A DNA stretch of 64,000 nucleotides from Tabrizicola soli (GCF_015999335.1 NZ_JAEACP010000020.1:36976-100975), one strand, 5' to 3'; numbered from the stretch's first letter, positions 8,161 through 18,489 are shown. The notes: generated by a model from the sequence alone, not told the origin. A program made the numbers and translations.

Positions 8161-9308
8161 GCGGCCTTCGCCCCACCGTCGAAGATCTCGTGCAGCATGG
8201 CCGGAATCAGGGCCTCCACATCCTGCGCGGTGTTGGCGCGGATGGTGCGGGCTTCGTGCGCCTTCGTCTGAAGGCGGTCGAACCAGTGCTGTCGACCGAT
8301 TGGTGGGACCGGCACTTGCAAGCTTTCGAGCTTCTTCAATCCCAGCGTCCGGTTCCGTCCCGCTCCGCCAGGAGATGCTTCACCCAGCTTCTGCAATCCC
8401 TCGGGCGTCGAGAAATAGAAGCGTAGGAACTCGACGGTTGCGGTTTCCGGCGCGGGAACGCAGGTCAGGAAACGATGTGAGCCGACCCGGCCATCGTCTT
8501 CTGGCTGAGCGACGGCGACAGCGCCTTCCCAGGCAAAGACGATGTTGAACACGAGGTCGCCCGCGCAGATGCGGAACAGCTTCTTGTTGCCGACCTCAAC
8601 GCCGGGCAGTTCGGGTTTGTGGAACGTGCCCCGACCGAATGACCGGACGCCGAGTTCCGGATAGGCAGCGTCGAGATCGATCTCGACCGGTCTTCGCACC
8701 AGCGGCGCGACCTCGGCCATGGGGCGCAGGGGGGCGCCGTCGATGGCGCGCTGGAAGGCTTTCAGCAGCAACGCCTGCGTCTCGCGCTCGGCCGCCTCGA
8801 TGGCGTTGCGGCGTTCGTCCACCAGCGCCGCGACCCGGTCGAGCTTTTCGACGATACGGCGCTGTTCGTCGAGAGAAGGCAGAGGCACCGTCATCTTCAG
8901 GAATTTCGCTTCCTTCATGCGAACGCGGTTTGTCGAACCCTCGCTCGCTCGGCGACATAGATCGATGAACTCGGGCGTGCGTGAATACCACTCGAAGAAA
9001 TGTGGCAGCACCGTCGAAGCGTCGATGTTGAAGCAGGGGAAATCATTGCTGACCAGTGCACCGTCCAGGTCCTCTGGAACGATCCCGAACGCTCCATGAC
9101 GCGCGTCGATCCTGGAGATCAGGAACTGACCTGCCTTGGCGCAGTACTGTCGGGCGGCAGCAATCGCGCTTCCCGGAACTTCGCCACGCAGCGTGAGACC
9201 CTTTCCCCACAGACGTGCGGTGATCTGCTTGTAATTTTCATCCGGCTTTACCGGGACCCAGTCCTCTGCCTTGGTCAGAAACCTGTCGATGGTTATCGTC
9301 TGCGACAT
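8157..9308 (-). CDS. hsdS: Type I restriction-modification specificity subunit
   Basis: DNA recognition subunit of the type I RM complex, 383 residues from the ATG at 9308. It shows two target-recognition domains. The first ends in the conserved helix (PLPSLDEQRRIVEKLDRVAA, about 150-170). The second ends in PVPPIGRQHWFDRLQTKAHE, each followed by coiled-coil spacer helices, giving the usual two half-site reader. The ATG overlaps the hsdM stop as TGATG. A GTG three bases upstream is an alternative start. Confidence 0.9.
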   Translation of the reverse strand: MSQTITIDRFLTKAEDWVPVKPDENYKQITARLWGKGLTLRGEVPGSAIAAARQYCAKAGQFLISRIDARHGAFGIVPEDLDGALVSNDFPCFNIDASTVLPHFFEWYSRTPEFIDLCRRASEGSTNRVRMKEAKFLKMTVPLPSLDEQRRIVEKLDRVAALVDERRNAIEAAERETQALLLKAFQRAIDGAPLRPMAEVAPLVRRPVEIDLDAAYPELGVRSFGRGTFHKPELPGVEVGNKKLFRICAGDLVFNIVFAWEGAVAVAQPEDDGRVGSHRFLTCVPAPETATVEFLRFYFSTPEGLQKLGEASPGGAGRNRTLGLKKLESLQVPVPPIGRQHWFDRLQTKAHEARTIRANTAQDVEALIPAMLHEIFDGGAKAA

Positions 9309-10873
9309 CACACCCGCTCCGCCAGCACGGCCTTGATCTCGTCCATGATCCCGATGATCCGCTGTTCCTGTGCGATGATCGCGTCCACGATCTCGAGCGG
9401 CGCGCGATGATCGGCGACCTCGCCGGAATGCGGGTTCTTGATGTCCAGGTTACAGGCGACAACGCGATCCTGCTCGTCGCGCTGGATCAGATCACCAGCG
9501 GAGACCTTCCACGCGCGCTCGTTCGGCTCGCGCTTCTTCCACCAGGCAAGGCAGTCCGCAAATTCCTCATAGGCCATGGGCGCGGTCTTCGAGTACTTCT
9601 TGCGGCCCTCCGGCAGCGGCATCTCGTAGTACCAGATGTCCCTCGTTGGTCCGGTCGTGTCGAAGAAGATCAGGTTTGCCGGGATGTCCGTGTAGGGCGC
9701 GAACACCCCTTCGCGCAGCCGGACCACGGTGTGCAGGTTGAACTTCTCGAGCAGGTCCGCCTTGATCCGCGCCGAGATGCCATCGCCGAACAGCGTGCCG
9801 TGCGGAACGACGACGGCGGCCCGCCCGCGCCCGGCGCGCTTCAGCCTCCGCATGATCAGTTGCAGGAACAGCAGCGCCGTTTCGGCCGTGCGCCGGTCCT
9901 CGGGGAAGTTGTTGAGGATCCCTGCCTCCTCCTCGCCGCCGAATGGCGGATTGGTCAGGATGACATTGACCCGCTGATCCTCGCCGATCTCGGCGAGGCG
10001 GAAGCGAAGGGCATTGCCCGGGTCGATGCGCGGGGCATGCAGGCCGTGCAGCAGGAGGTTGAGCTGGGACAGAAGGAACGGCAGCGACTTGGCCTCGCCG
10101 CCGAAGAAGCTGTCTTCCTGGAGGATGCGTCGCTTCTCGACCGTATCGGCCTGGCGCTCAAGATGCAGGAATGCCTCGGTCAGAAATCCCCCGGTGCCGC
10201 ATGCCGGGTCGAGGATGGTCTCGCCCAGCTTGGGATCGGTCACCTCGACCATGAACCGCACGACCGGCCGGGGCGTGTAGAACTCGCCCGAGTCCCCTGC
10301 AGCGTCGCGCATCTCGCGCAGCAGCGTCTCGTACAGGCGGCCGAGTGTGTGAACTTCTTCCGAAGAATCGAAATGGATGCCGTCGATCAGGTTGACCACG
10401 TCGCGCAACAGGTAGCCGCTCTCCATCCGGTTGGCGAAGCCCTGGAAGACGGTTGCGATCACGTCGCGCCGCTCGCGCCGCCCATTATCGCCGCGCAAGC
10501 CTCGGAGATAGGCGAAGAGCCCCGGGCCGCGGGTCCCGTCCGGACGCTCCGTCATCTCGGAAACGAGGAACGACAGGAGGTCGGGGCCGGTGATGCCATC
10601 CGCATCCGCTGCCCAATCGCGCCAGCGATAAGGGGCCTCGATGATCGAGCGATAATCCTTGCCCGCAAGTTCTGCGCGTCCCTCCTCGATTCGCTCCATG
10701 TCGTCGAGGAACTTCAGGAACATTATCCAGGTGAGCATCGGCAACCGATCAAGGTCGCCGTTCAGCCCCTTGTCCTTCCGCATGATCTTGCGGGCGGACT
10801 TGATGATGCTGTCGAGACGCTGGGCAGTGGTCAGTTGCTTCGGCGCAGCCTTCTTTCGGGCGGTTGTAGCCAA
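9308..10873 (-). CDS. hsdM: Type I restriction-modification methyltransferase subunit
   Basis: N6-adenine methyltransferase subunit, 521 residues. An N-terminal helical HsdM_N domain (TWIMFLKFLDDMER) leads to the SAM motif DPACGTGGF near residue 222 and catalytic motif IV NPPF near residue 310. A C-terminal segment KNPHSGEVADHRAPLEIVD precedes the stop. It sits between hsdR (17 bp upstream) and hsdS (1-base stop-start overlap). Together they form a complete type I system. Confidence 0.93.
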   Translation of the reverse strand: MATTARKKAAPKQLTTAQRLDSIIKSARKIMRKDKGLNGDLDRLPMLTWIMFLKFLDDMERIEEGRAELAGKDYRSIIEAPYRWRDWAADADGITGPDLLSFLVSEMTERPDGTRGPGLFAYLRGLRGDNGRRERRDVIATVFQGFANRMESGYLLRDVVNLIDGIHFDSSEEVHTLGRLYETLLREMRDAAGDSGEFYTPRPVVRFMVEVTDPKLGETILDPACGTGGFLTEAFLHLERQADTVEKRRILQEDSFFGGEAKSLPFLLSQLNLLLHGLHAPRIDPGNALRFRLAEIGEDQRVNVILTNPPFGGEEEAGILNNFPEDRRTAETALLFLQLIMRRLKRAGRGRAAVVVPHGTLFGDGISARIKADLLEKFNLHTVVRLREGVFAPYTDIPANLIFFDTTGPTRDIWYYEMPLPEGRKKYSKTAPMAYEEFADCLAWWKKREPNERAWKVSAGDLIQRDEQDRVVACNLDIKNPHSGEVADHRAPLEIVDAIIAQEQRIIGIMDEIKAVLAERV

Positions 10874-10890
10874 GATAGAGCTCCTTTAAT

Positions 10891-13269
10891 TCAAGCGGTG
10901 TAGAGCAGACGCTGCAGCTCGGTGACGGCGCTGCGCAGCTCCTTGCCCCCGCCGAAGCGGGCAGCGATTTCTATGACGTTGCCCCACTCGTTGAACGGGG
11001 GCACTTCCAGGATGTCGGGCAGCTTGAACTGGGCACTGCCATGTTCGGCATACTTTTCAAGCACGGCATCTAGAACTTCGCGGGCATCCGGCCCGAAGCG
11101 GTCCAGAAACTCGTCCTGCTCCCTCACCAGACGGTCAGCGCGCTCGCGCCGGGTGCGCAGCGGCGCGTTATAGGCGAGATGGCAAAGGAGATCGAACGGG
11201 TCGGCCTCCGGCTTTCCGACTGCATCAGCCAGGGAATCGAGATGGATGCCCTTTTCCTCGAGCCGCTCGACGATTTCCGCCCGGCGCTCGGGATCGAGCC
11301 AGTCCGTGCGCAGTTCCGACGCATTGGGGTAGAGTGTGCGGACCTTGTCGCCAGTGTAATCGGTGAGCTGGCGGCAGGCGAGTTGCCGGCCGTCAGAATC
11401 GAGTTCGTACACGAGGTGCCGGACGATCGCGACCTCGCCGCCGTCGACATAGAACTTGCGGGGCCCGTTCTCGCCCTCGTCCCCCAGCTCGACCGGTCCA
11501 TCCGGGATATCGGGCCCTTCAGGAAAATCGTCCGGATCCGGCGCCACTTCTTCGATCTCGCGCTCTTCCACGATGTCGCCGTCCGCATTGATCACCGCTT
11601 CGTCCTCGCGGACGGGATCGCCGTCAAAGGCGGGATCGGCGAACATGCGCGTCGCGGTTCCGGTGTAATCGATGATGTTGAAGGCGAGCTTGCCGTAGTC
11701 GGGCCGGAGACGGGTGCCCCGTCCGATAATCTGCTTGAACTCCGGCATGGAGCCGACGACCCGCGCGAGCACCACGTTCTTGCAGGTCGGGGCGTCCACG
11801 CCGGTCGTGAGAAGCTGCGACGTGGTGAGGATGACCGGCGTCTGGGTCTCGACATCCTGAAACTTCGCCCTGTGCGCGCTTCCCACATCGCCTTCGTCGG
11901 ACGTCACACGGCAAACGTAGTCGGGATGGTCCTTCACGAGATCGGTGTTCAGGGCGGCGAGCGCCTGCCGCATTTCTAGCGCGTGTTCCTGGTCGACGCA
12001 GAAGACGATGGTCTTTGCGAAGCGGTCGGTCTCGGCCATGAAGCCCGCGAGATGTCTCGCAATGGCCTGCGTTCGCGCCCGCAGCGCCACGACCCGCTCG
12101 AAGTCCCGCGTGGAGTATTCGGCGTCGGGGATCTCGCGTCCATAGCGATCAAGTTGACCCCGCGTTGGTCGCCAGCCGGCAGCATCGTAGTCCGATATGA
12201 CGCGATGGACCCGATACGGGGCCAAGAAGCCGTCAGCGATGCCCTGCGCGAGGCTGTACTCGTAAAGCGGATCACCAAAATAGTTGTAGGTATCGACATT
12301 GTCCTCTCGACGCGGCGTCGCTGTCATCCCAATTTGGGTTGCGGGCTCGAACCATTCGAGGATTTCCCGCCAGTTGCTGTCGTCGCGAGCACTGCCGCGA
12401 TGACATTCGTCAATGATGATGAGATCAAAGAAATCGCGCGCATACTCGCGATAAAGGCCGGGACGGTTCTCGTCACGCGCGATGGACTGGTAGATGGCGA
12501 AATACATGTCGCGGCTCTTGACCGCCAAACCGCCGGCGATCTTGTGACGGGCGTCGCCAAATGGGCTGAAGTCTTTTGCCATCGGATCGTCGACCAGGAC
12601 GTTGCGATCAGCGAGAAACAGGATCTTCGGGTTCCGGTTGACCCCTTTGGAATTCCAGCGTGCCGACCAGAGCTTCCAGCAGATCTGGAAGGCGACGGCA
12701 GTCTTGCCCGCTCCGGTGCACAGTGTGAGCAGGGCCCGCTTCCTGCCCTGAAGGGCGGCTTGGACCGCGCGGTTCACCGCGATTTCCTGATAGTAGCGAA
12801 GGGGTTTGGCTCGGTCTGGAAAGGTGGGCGTCAGCAGCCGTTCGGCCACTTGGTCGTCGACAATGCCCTCGGCGCGGCGGAGCCGAGCCCAAAGGTCACC
12901 AGGCGCCGGGAAATCCGAAATCGTTCGCTCGATGCCGGTCGTGTAGTCGAACTCGACAATCTCGATCCCATTGGTCGAATACGCGAACCGAAGTCCAAGG
13001 ATTTCAGCATATTCCTTGGCTTGTTGGAGGCCCTCCGCGGCGTGCCGGTAGCGGGATTTGGCCTCAACGACGGCGATCGGGAAATCCGGATTATATCGGA
13101 GAAGATAGTCTGAGCGCTTCTGCTTGCCACGTCGAGCTTTGCCGCCGACAAATACAACTCGGCCGTCAGTAAAAGTTCTCTGCTCGTTTATCGCGTGCGG
13201 GCGTTCATCCCAGCCTGCTTCCTGCAGCTTCGGGACGACGAACTTCCTGCAGGTATCGGCTTCGTTCAT
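10891..13269 (-). CDS. hsdR: Type I restriction endonuclease subunit R
   Basis: Motor and nuclease subunit, 792 residues from the ATG at 13269 (MNEADTCRKFVVPKLQEAGW); a TTG two codons upstream is less likely. The N-terminal PD-ExK nuclease core shows D...VVEAKS near residues 60-75. The helicase part has Walker A TGAGKTAVAF near residue 190, the DECH box (IIIDECHRGS) near 290, and helicase C motifs VVGSMPEFKQIIGRGTRLRP. The domain style matches the EcoEI-like HsdR group. It is the first gene of the four-gene RM/HEPN operon. Confidence 0.92.
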   Translation of the reverse strand: MNEADTCRKFVVPKLQEAGWDERPHAINEQRTFTDGRVVFVGGKARRGKQKRSDYLLRYNPDFPIAVVEAKSRYRHAAEGLQQAKEYAEILGLRFAYSTNGIEIVEFDYTTGIERTISDFPAPGDLWARLRRAEGIVDDQVAERLLTPTFPDRAKPLRYYQEIAVNRAVQAALQGRKRALLTLCTGAGKTAVAFQICWKLWSARWNSKGVNRNPKILFLADRNVLVDDPMAKDFSPFGDARHKIAGGLAVKSRDMYFAIYQSIARDENRPGLYREYARDFFDLIIIDECHRGSARDDSNWREILEWFEPATQIGMTATPRREDNVDTYNYFGDPLYEYSLAQGIADGFLAPYRVHRVISDYDAAGWRPTRGQLDRYGREIPDAEYSTRDFERVVALRARTQAIARHLAGFMAETDRFAKTIVFCVDQEHALEMRQALAALNTDLVKDHPDYVCRVTSDEGDVGSAHRAKFQDVETQTPVILTTSQLLTTGVDAPTCKNVVLARVVGSMPEFKQIIGRGTRLRPDYGKLAFNIIDYTGTATRMFADPAFDGDPVREDEAVINADGDIVEEREIEEVAPDPDDFPEGPDIPDGPVELGDEGENGPRKFYVDGGEVAIVRHLVYELDSDGRQLACRQLTDYTGDKVRTLYPNASELRTDWLDPERRAEIVERLEEKGIHLDSLADAVGKPEADPFDLLCHLAYNAPLRTRRERADRLVREQDEFLDRFGPDAREVLDAVLEKYAEHGSAQFKLPDILEVPPFNEWGNVIEIAARFGGGKELRSAVTELQRLLYTA

Positions 13270-13296
13270 GCGCAATCTACTTCGCCCGGTTTCGAC

Positions 13297-13325
13297 ATGC
13301 CATCGCGCAGCAAACGGCTTGTCAA
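13297..13325 (-). promoter_or_regulatory. Possible promoter of the element A hsd operon
   Basis: On the minus strand TTGACA (13325-13320) is followed after 17 bp by TGGCAT (13302-13297), about 28 bp upstream of the hsdR ATG. The -35 is consensus, the -10 is weak. The rest of 13270-13426 holds no gene. Confidence 0.4.
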
Positions 13326-13426
13326 AGAACTCGGCTCAGATCAACGCGCAATTCTTTGGTTTGGCAGCTCTTTCGCCTGACAACGGCTCGGAGAAGCTAC
13401 AGCGTGGCCGACTGATGCCGCAAGCC

Positions 13427-13822
13427 TTATTCCGTCCCTGGCAGCAAGGACTCGCGCTGCCTCGACCATTCATCGGGGATCTGCACTCGCAGCGACTGAA
13501 GCGTCAGGCCCGGGGGATGCCGTGCGTCGAGTATCGCCTCGACGAGATCGGGCGCAAGCTGCGTCAGCCGAAGCACACGCGTGAGGTAGGAGACAGCGAT
13601 GCCTTCCTGTGCGGCGAGGTCGGCTACCGTGGCAAAGTCACCGTTGTCGAGCATCCTCTTCCAGCGGAACGCGCGCGCAAGCGCCTTGATGAGCGTATCG
13701 TCCGGCCTCCCGCGCGCTTGGGTGCCTGATGGCCGCTGCATCTCTTTCCGCCCGCCGCGCTTCACGATGCGGAATGGCACGTGGATTGTGACCGTCTCGG
13801 GGACCGCCATCGCGCGGGTCAT
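13427..13822 (-). CDS. Helix-turn-helix protein of the recombinase cassette
   Basis: A 131-residue basic protein. It opens with MTRAMAVPETVTIHVPFRIV and a KRGGRKEMQRP patch. Residues about 60-85 (FATVADLAAQEGIAVSYLTR) form a helix-turn-helix similar to ParB/KorB-type DNA-binding helices. Its start overlaps the recombinase stop by 4 bp, so it is translationally coupled to it. An orthologue occupies the same position in element B (50601-51002). A role as recombination accessory factor or regulator is inferred from linkage only. Confidence 0.7.
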   Translation of the reverse strand: MTRAMAVPETVTIHVPFRIVKRGGRKEMQRPSGTQARGRPDDTLIKALARAFRWKRMLDNGDFATVADLAAQEGIAVSYLTRVLRLTQLAPDLVEAILDARHPPGLTLQSLRVQIPDEWSRQRESLLPGTE

Positions 13823-15140
13823 GCCGCTGCTCCGATGCTGCCAGACAGCATCTCGCGCGCGAGCCCTCCGAGGCCGTCCATCCGGAGCCGGAAGTTGAGC
13901 CCGTTCGTGCCGATATCGACGCGCTCAACCAGCAGCGTGACAATGCGCGCCTGCTCGGCGGGGAAGAGTTCGTCCCACAGCGGATCGAGCTGCTGCAAGG
14001 CCGCGCGTGCGTCGGCCTCGGAGATGTCGTCGGCGTAGGCACGCGCCGCCTTCCAGGTCCCCGCAACAATCTCCGGCTGGCGGAACACGGCGCGGAGCTG
14101 GTCTATGACGGCGCCCTCGATCTCGCCCGCAGGCACGCGGCCGACCGGGCACGACCCGGCACCGTGCTTCAGCACGGTCTGACTGACATAGTAGCGGTAG
14201 AGACGATCCCCCTTCCGAGTATGCGTCGGTGAGAACGCGGCGCCATCGGGCCCGAACAGCAGCCCCTTCAGCAGCGCGGGCGTGTCGGCGCGGGTGCGGG
14301 CCGCGCGCTTGCGCGGGCTCTCCTGCAGGATGGCGTGGACGCGGTCCCAAATCTCGGGATCGATGATGGCGTCGTGCTCGCCGGGATAGCTGTCGCCTTT
14401 GTGGACCGCCTCGCCGATGTAGGCGCGGTTGCTGAGCATGCGGTAGATGTATTTCTTGTCGATCCGGTTGCCGCGCGGCGTCCGGAGGCCGCGCGCGCCG
14501 ACCTCCCGCGCCAGTTCCGTGCAGGACCCGATCTCGAGAAAGCGGGCGAAGATCCAGCGCACATGCGCAGTGGCGTCTTCGTCGATCACCAGCTTCCGGT
14601 TCTCGACCCGATAGCCGTAGGGCGGCACCCCGCCCATCCACATGCCCTTCTTCCGACTGGCGGCGACCTTGTCGCGGATGCGTTCAGCCGTGACCTCGCG
14701 TTCGAACTGGGCGAAGCTGAGCAGGATGTTCAGCGTCAGTCGCCCCATGGAGGTGGTGGTGTTGAACGACTGCGTGACCGAGACGAAGGTCACGCCGTTC
14801 CGGTCGAAGACCTCGACCAGCTTGGCGAAATCGGCGAGCGAGCGGCTGAGGCGGTCGATCTTGTAGACCACCACAACATCGACCAGCCCGTCCTCGATGT
14901 CCTCCAGCAGCCGCTGCAGGCCGGGGCGTTCAAGCGTGCCGCCGGAAATGCCGCCGTCGTCATACTGATCGCGGACCAGCACCCAGCCCTCGGACCGCTG
15001 GCTGGCGATGTACGCCTCGCAGGCCTCCCGCTGGGCGTGGAGCGAGTTGAACTCCTGCTCCAGTCCTTCCTCGGAGGATTTCCGGGTGTAGACGGCACAC
15101 CGCAGCTTGCGGACGACCTTCGATTTTTCAGGCGGCTTCG

Positions 15141-15144
<4 letters not shown>
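13819..15144 (-). CDS. Large serine recombinase, element A
   Basis: A 441-residue serine recombinase; the start at 15144 (MTKPPEKSKVVRKLRCAVYT) overlaps the DUF2924 stop by ATGA. The N-terminal resolvase domain has nucleophile S23 in YTRKSSEEG and the catalytic VVYKIDRLSRS stretch. The middle recombinase domain (YGYRVENRKLVIDED, IYRMLSNRAYIGEAVHKGDS) follows. The usual zinc ribbon region (LLKGLLFGPDGAAFSP) lacks its cysteines. It likely catalyses element integration/excision or internal rearrangement, but which sites it uses is unknown. It is about 90% similar to 50999-52324. Confidence 0.9.
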
Positions 15145-15592
<448 letters not shown>

Positions 15593-15596
<4 letters not shown>

Positions 15597-15796
15597 GCGG
15601 ATCTCCGTTTGTTACGGGTTGCATGACCGCTCTGGTCGGGCGGGAAGTGTAGCGAACTTTCTCCGGTGCGGTCGGATAGTTCGCTTGACTGCCGCTGCAG
15701 TAGGCGAACCAGGCCGCGAGCAAGGATGCGGCACAGTTCGGCGCGGCGTTCGGCGGGGGTCATCAAGGCAGACGCAAGAGGATTGGGTCCAGACAT
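15593..15796 (-). CDS. Small conserved protein heading the recombinase cassette, element A
   Basis: A 67-residue protein containing MTPAERRAELCRILARGLVR followed by a polar tail. The element B copy (52773-52967) keeps the sequence nearly unchanged from this point on, while the short N-terminal leader differs (SGPNPLASA against NPYPAA). It starts at the ATG at 15796 and overlaps DUF2924 by 4 bp. Near-identity between copies, coupling and codon use argue for a real gene. Function unknown. The 15797-15954 interval to the divergent 704-residue gene must contain both promoters; no clear hexamers were found. Confidence 0.65.
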
Positions 15797-15954
15797 GGCA
15801 GACCTTTCGCGTTGATCTGCCAGTCAAAGGCCAAGTCAGCGCCCGGAATGGGACACGCGGCAAGAAAAATCCTGGAGCGCTTTCTGTTTGAAATTCGTCG
15901 TCAACTCCCTCAGCATTCAGCTTCCGATTGCAGTAGTTTAGCGCGGGATTTGCC

Positions 15955-18069
15955 ATGCCGCCGAATGTGTTCAGGAACGGGGCCGCACTCTTCAGAGTGA
16001 TCGAAGACGCGCCAATCGGTCATCTCAAGGACTTCCTTTGTCAGTCCGATGAAAACTTCGAAGCCGCTGCGAAAGTCACCGATGCGGCTCTGCAAGCTGA
16101 CCTAGATGACGAAGGCATCAAGACGCGGCTGCTCCAGGATCTCAATGAACTTCCGAAAGAACTACTTCAGCCGGTTGAGGTCGAGTGCCAACGGGCGTTG
16201 GGGCTTACGGAGGCAAAAGGACCATCGGCCCTGCAGGAGATTGCGGAACGCAACCTCGACAACGAAGAGCATGAAGAGTTTGAAGCGCAACCGGGTGACC
16301 TTGCAAAGGCACTGTGGGCGCACGCACGGCATCGGAAGATCTTTGACGATGCAGTCAGCTACAAGAACATCCGGTCCTGGCGAAACGCGGGACGTCTCTT
16401 CGCTGCCTTCAGCGTCGACCGAGACCCCGAGGCACTGCGTTTTGCCGCGTCCGAGATCGACACAGACAAACTGGGCACAGCTATCGGCAAACGACTGAAG
16501 TCGAGTCGAAAGCTGTCCTTCAGTGTGATCGATCTTCCGAAGGTCCCAGAATACCCAGCCTCTGTCCTCGTCATTGTCCGCTTCGCCGGACAGCAGACCA
16601 GCGTAGCAACTCACGGCGAGCACGGCGAACGTCGCCTGATGTATTACCTGCCTCAAGACGAAGCGGTTCTGATCTACACGCCATCCTTGGAGCGGATAGA
16701 AGTTGCTGCAACGCGCGCCGCGGTACGCAGAGCCGTAGCAGACTGCTTTGCTGTCGAGACGCTTGGACACGATCTCTCATCAAGGCCCTTGGTGGAGGAA
16801 AGTTACGACACCTCCCGCTTCCTCAAGACAGTAGAGCTATCACTGCCAGACGTGCCCGGATGCACTGTCCTATCCGCGAAACTCACTGAACTTGAACTTC
16901 GGATTGCGGACTGGAACACGAAGCTGGGGGTTAAGGTCAGTGCGAAACTAGACATGGAAGACGTCGTCGAACGGTACCTGGCTCCAGGGAAGGTCTTCCG
17001 CCTTGCCCTTGGCGTCAGCAAAGTTCTTCTGCAGATCTGCTTTCAGGGGCAACACGACGCCAAAGAGCAGATTCTGGAGATCGCCATCTCGGATGGGAAT
17101 AGTTGCAGCCTGAACTCCGAAAGAGATCCCGGTAGGCGCGAGTTTGGCCGCCGTGTCTTGGAGGCATGGTCCATCATGCGGGTGTTTCGCGACCTGACCG
17201 AGGAGGAAGTAGGCGCGTTCATCCCCATCATGGCCGAGCTGTGGGAGCTCGATGAAAAGGTCCAGAAGGGCACTTTTTTCACGTCGAGAGGCATCAAGAC
17301 AGAACTTCTGGAACGGGCGAGCCTGATCAAGCGAAAGGAAGTCGAACCCGTTGTTATTGAAGACGACGATCCTGAGGTGGAAGGACCGTCCAATGTGGAT
17401 CGGACTGTATTCGCCGTGGACTTGGACTGGATCCAGGAGCGGCTCATCACCGCGGTCAAAAGCATCCTTCAGACCGTTACGCCCGACGACACATTTGGTT
17501 CGGCAATCTTACTAGGCCTTACCAAGATCGATGAGCAGGAAGTTCCCTGCTACTTGGCGCGCGGTCTTGGCGAACTGAAGACTTTCTCTAGGATCGACGA
17601 GTTCTTGCGTGCTCGGAGCGTCCTTGGTCCTGGCATCGTCTTCACTGGAACCGTGGTCGCGCCTCGTTTGGTTGGCGCCAACGTCATTGTTCCACTTTCG
17701 GCGGTTTCGAGCGTCGAGCCACAGATCTCCATTGACCGCGACGCTTTGGCTATCGCGTTTCGAGCCGGCCGAAGTCTTGCTCTCGGAGCAGGAACCCTGG
17801 AATTGGTCGTAGAAGAAGGTGGGGAAGCTGCCCGGCTCCACGTGCCAGGACGTCCTCCGCTCGATCTGATAGGTGAACCATCGGTGCAGGCCTTCAGATT
17901 GCTGGTTGCTGCAGCCAAGCTTGGCGCTCCGCCAGTCAAAGCTGGCGACCTAATTGCGAGTAGTAGCTCAGCGGGCTTCCAACAGATGATAGGCTCAACG
18001 CGTTGGCCCGTCGTCGAAGGTTATGTCGAGCAGGTCCCGCCGCGGCGGTGGAAACTGAAGGGATACTGA
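15955..18069 (+). CDS. Unrecognised 704-residue protein, element A cargo
   Basis: I do not recognise this family. The product is 704 residues, acidic, without signal peptide or transmembrane segments, Walker motifs or a nuclease motif that I can see. It appears to have an N-terminal helical part (residues 1-150), a mixed alpha/beta middle (VPEYPASVLVIVRF, ERRLMYYLPQDEAVLIYTPS), an acidic hinge near residue 470 (PVVIEDDDPEVEG) and a C-terminal beta-rich part with a repeated LVGANVIVPLSAV-type strand pattern. Codon use is more relaxed and less GC-rich than in the core genes, in line with transfer. It sits divergently beside the recombinase cassette, the slot that holds the replication operon in element B. 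Stand-alone defence gene is a guess from position. Confidence 0.7.
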   Translation: MPPNVFRNGAALFRVIEDAPIGHLKDFLCQSDENFEAAAKVTDAALQADLDDEGIKTRLLQDLNELPKELLQPVEVECQRALGLTEAKGPSALQEIAERNLDNEEHEEFEAQPGDLAKALWAHARHRKIFDDAVSYKNIRSWRNAGRLFAAFSVDRDPEALRFAASEIDTDKLGTAIGKRLKSSRKLSFSVIDLPKVPEYPASVLVIVRFAGQQTSVATHGEHGERRLMYYLPQDEAVLIYTPSLERIEVAATRAAVRRAVADCFAVETLGHDLSSRPLVEESYDTSRFLKTVELSLPDVPGCTVLSAKLTELELRIADWNTKLGVKVSAKLDMEDVVERYLAPGKVFRLALGVSKVLLQICFQGQHDAKEQILEIAISDGNSCSLNSERDPGRREFGRRVLEAWSIMRVFRDLTEEEVGAFIPIMAELWELDEKVQKGTFFTSRGIKTELLERASLIKRKEVEPVVIEDDDPEVEGPSNVDRTVFAVDLDWIQERLITAVKSILQTVTPDDTFGSAILLGLTKIDEQEVPCYLARGLGELKTFSRIDEFLRARSVLGPGIVFTGTVVAPRLVGANVIVPLSAVSSVEPQISIDRDALAIAFRAGRSLALGAGTLELVVEEGGEAARLHVPGRPPLDLIGEPSVQAFRLLVAAAKLGAPPVKAGDLIASSSSAGFQQMIGSTRWPVVEGYVEQVPPRRWKLKGY

Positions 18070-18169
18070 CTCGGCAGCGCTGTCGATTGTTCATCGATGG
18101 TCACCCCCATAGGACGTCGATGGAAACCTGTGATCATTGGGGGGCTCCAGTAACTCACAGGAGCCTCTG

Positions 18170-18385
18170 ATGGCCTATCCGTTCGACCACCGCCAAGATC
18201 GCCCGACAACCTTCGCCTGGACTGCCAATCTGGACCCTGCCGAGTGGCGCTGCATTGAGTGCGGTAAGCTGCTGGGCGTGCGCCATGGCGCGCGTCTGCA
18301 CATCCGGCTGCAGCGGCACAACTACGTTGTGACCTTGCCCGCCGAGGCTATCTGCCCGGCCTGCGACGCGAAGAACCGGACCTGA
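18170..18385 (+). CDS. Small zinc-ribbon protein
   Basis: A 71-residue protein from the ATG at 18170, preceded by an AGGAG site. It contains two CxxC pairs, WRCIECGK near residue 27 and AICPACDAKNRT at the end, as in a treble-clef or zinc ribbon similar to Com-like phage regulators. It is followed immediately by a strong terminator, so it forms its own short transcript or ends one. Confidence 0.7.
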   Translation: MAYPFDHRQDRPTTFAWTANLDPAEWRCIECGKLLGVRHGARLHIRLQRHNYVVTLPAEAICPACDAKNRT

Positions 18386-18391
18386 TCTGAC

Positions 18392-18424
18392 AACGGGCGC
18401 CCCTGCGGCGCCCGTTCTTCTTTC
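18392..18424 (+). terminator. Rho-independent terminator
   Basis: A 10-bp perfect stem AACGGGCGCC / GGCGCCCGTT (18392-18401 and 18407-18416) with a 5-nt loop is followed by CTTCTTTC. It lies 7 bp after the zinc-ribbon gene. Confidence 0.8.
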
Positions 18425-18489
18425 CCATTCCTGCAACCCTCTGCGAGCCCCCGTGAGGCGCGAGACGCCCGGCCGAAAGGCTGGACGTC

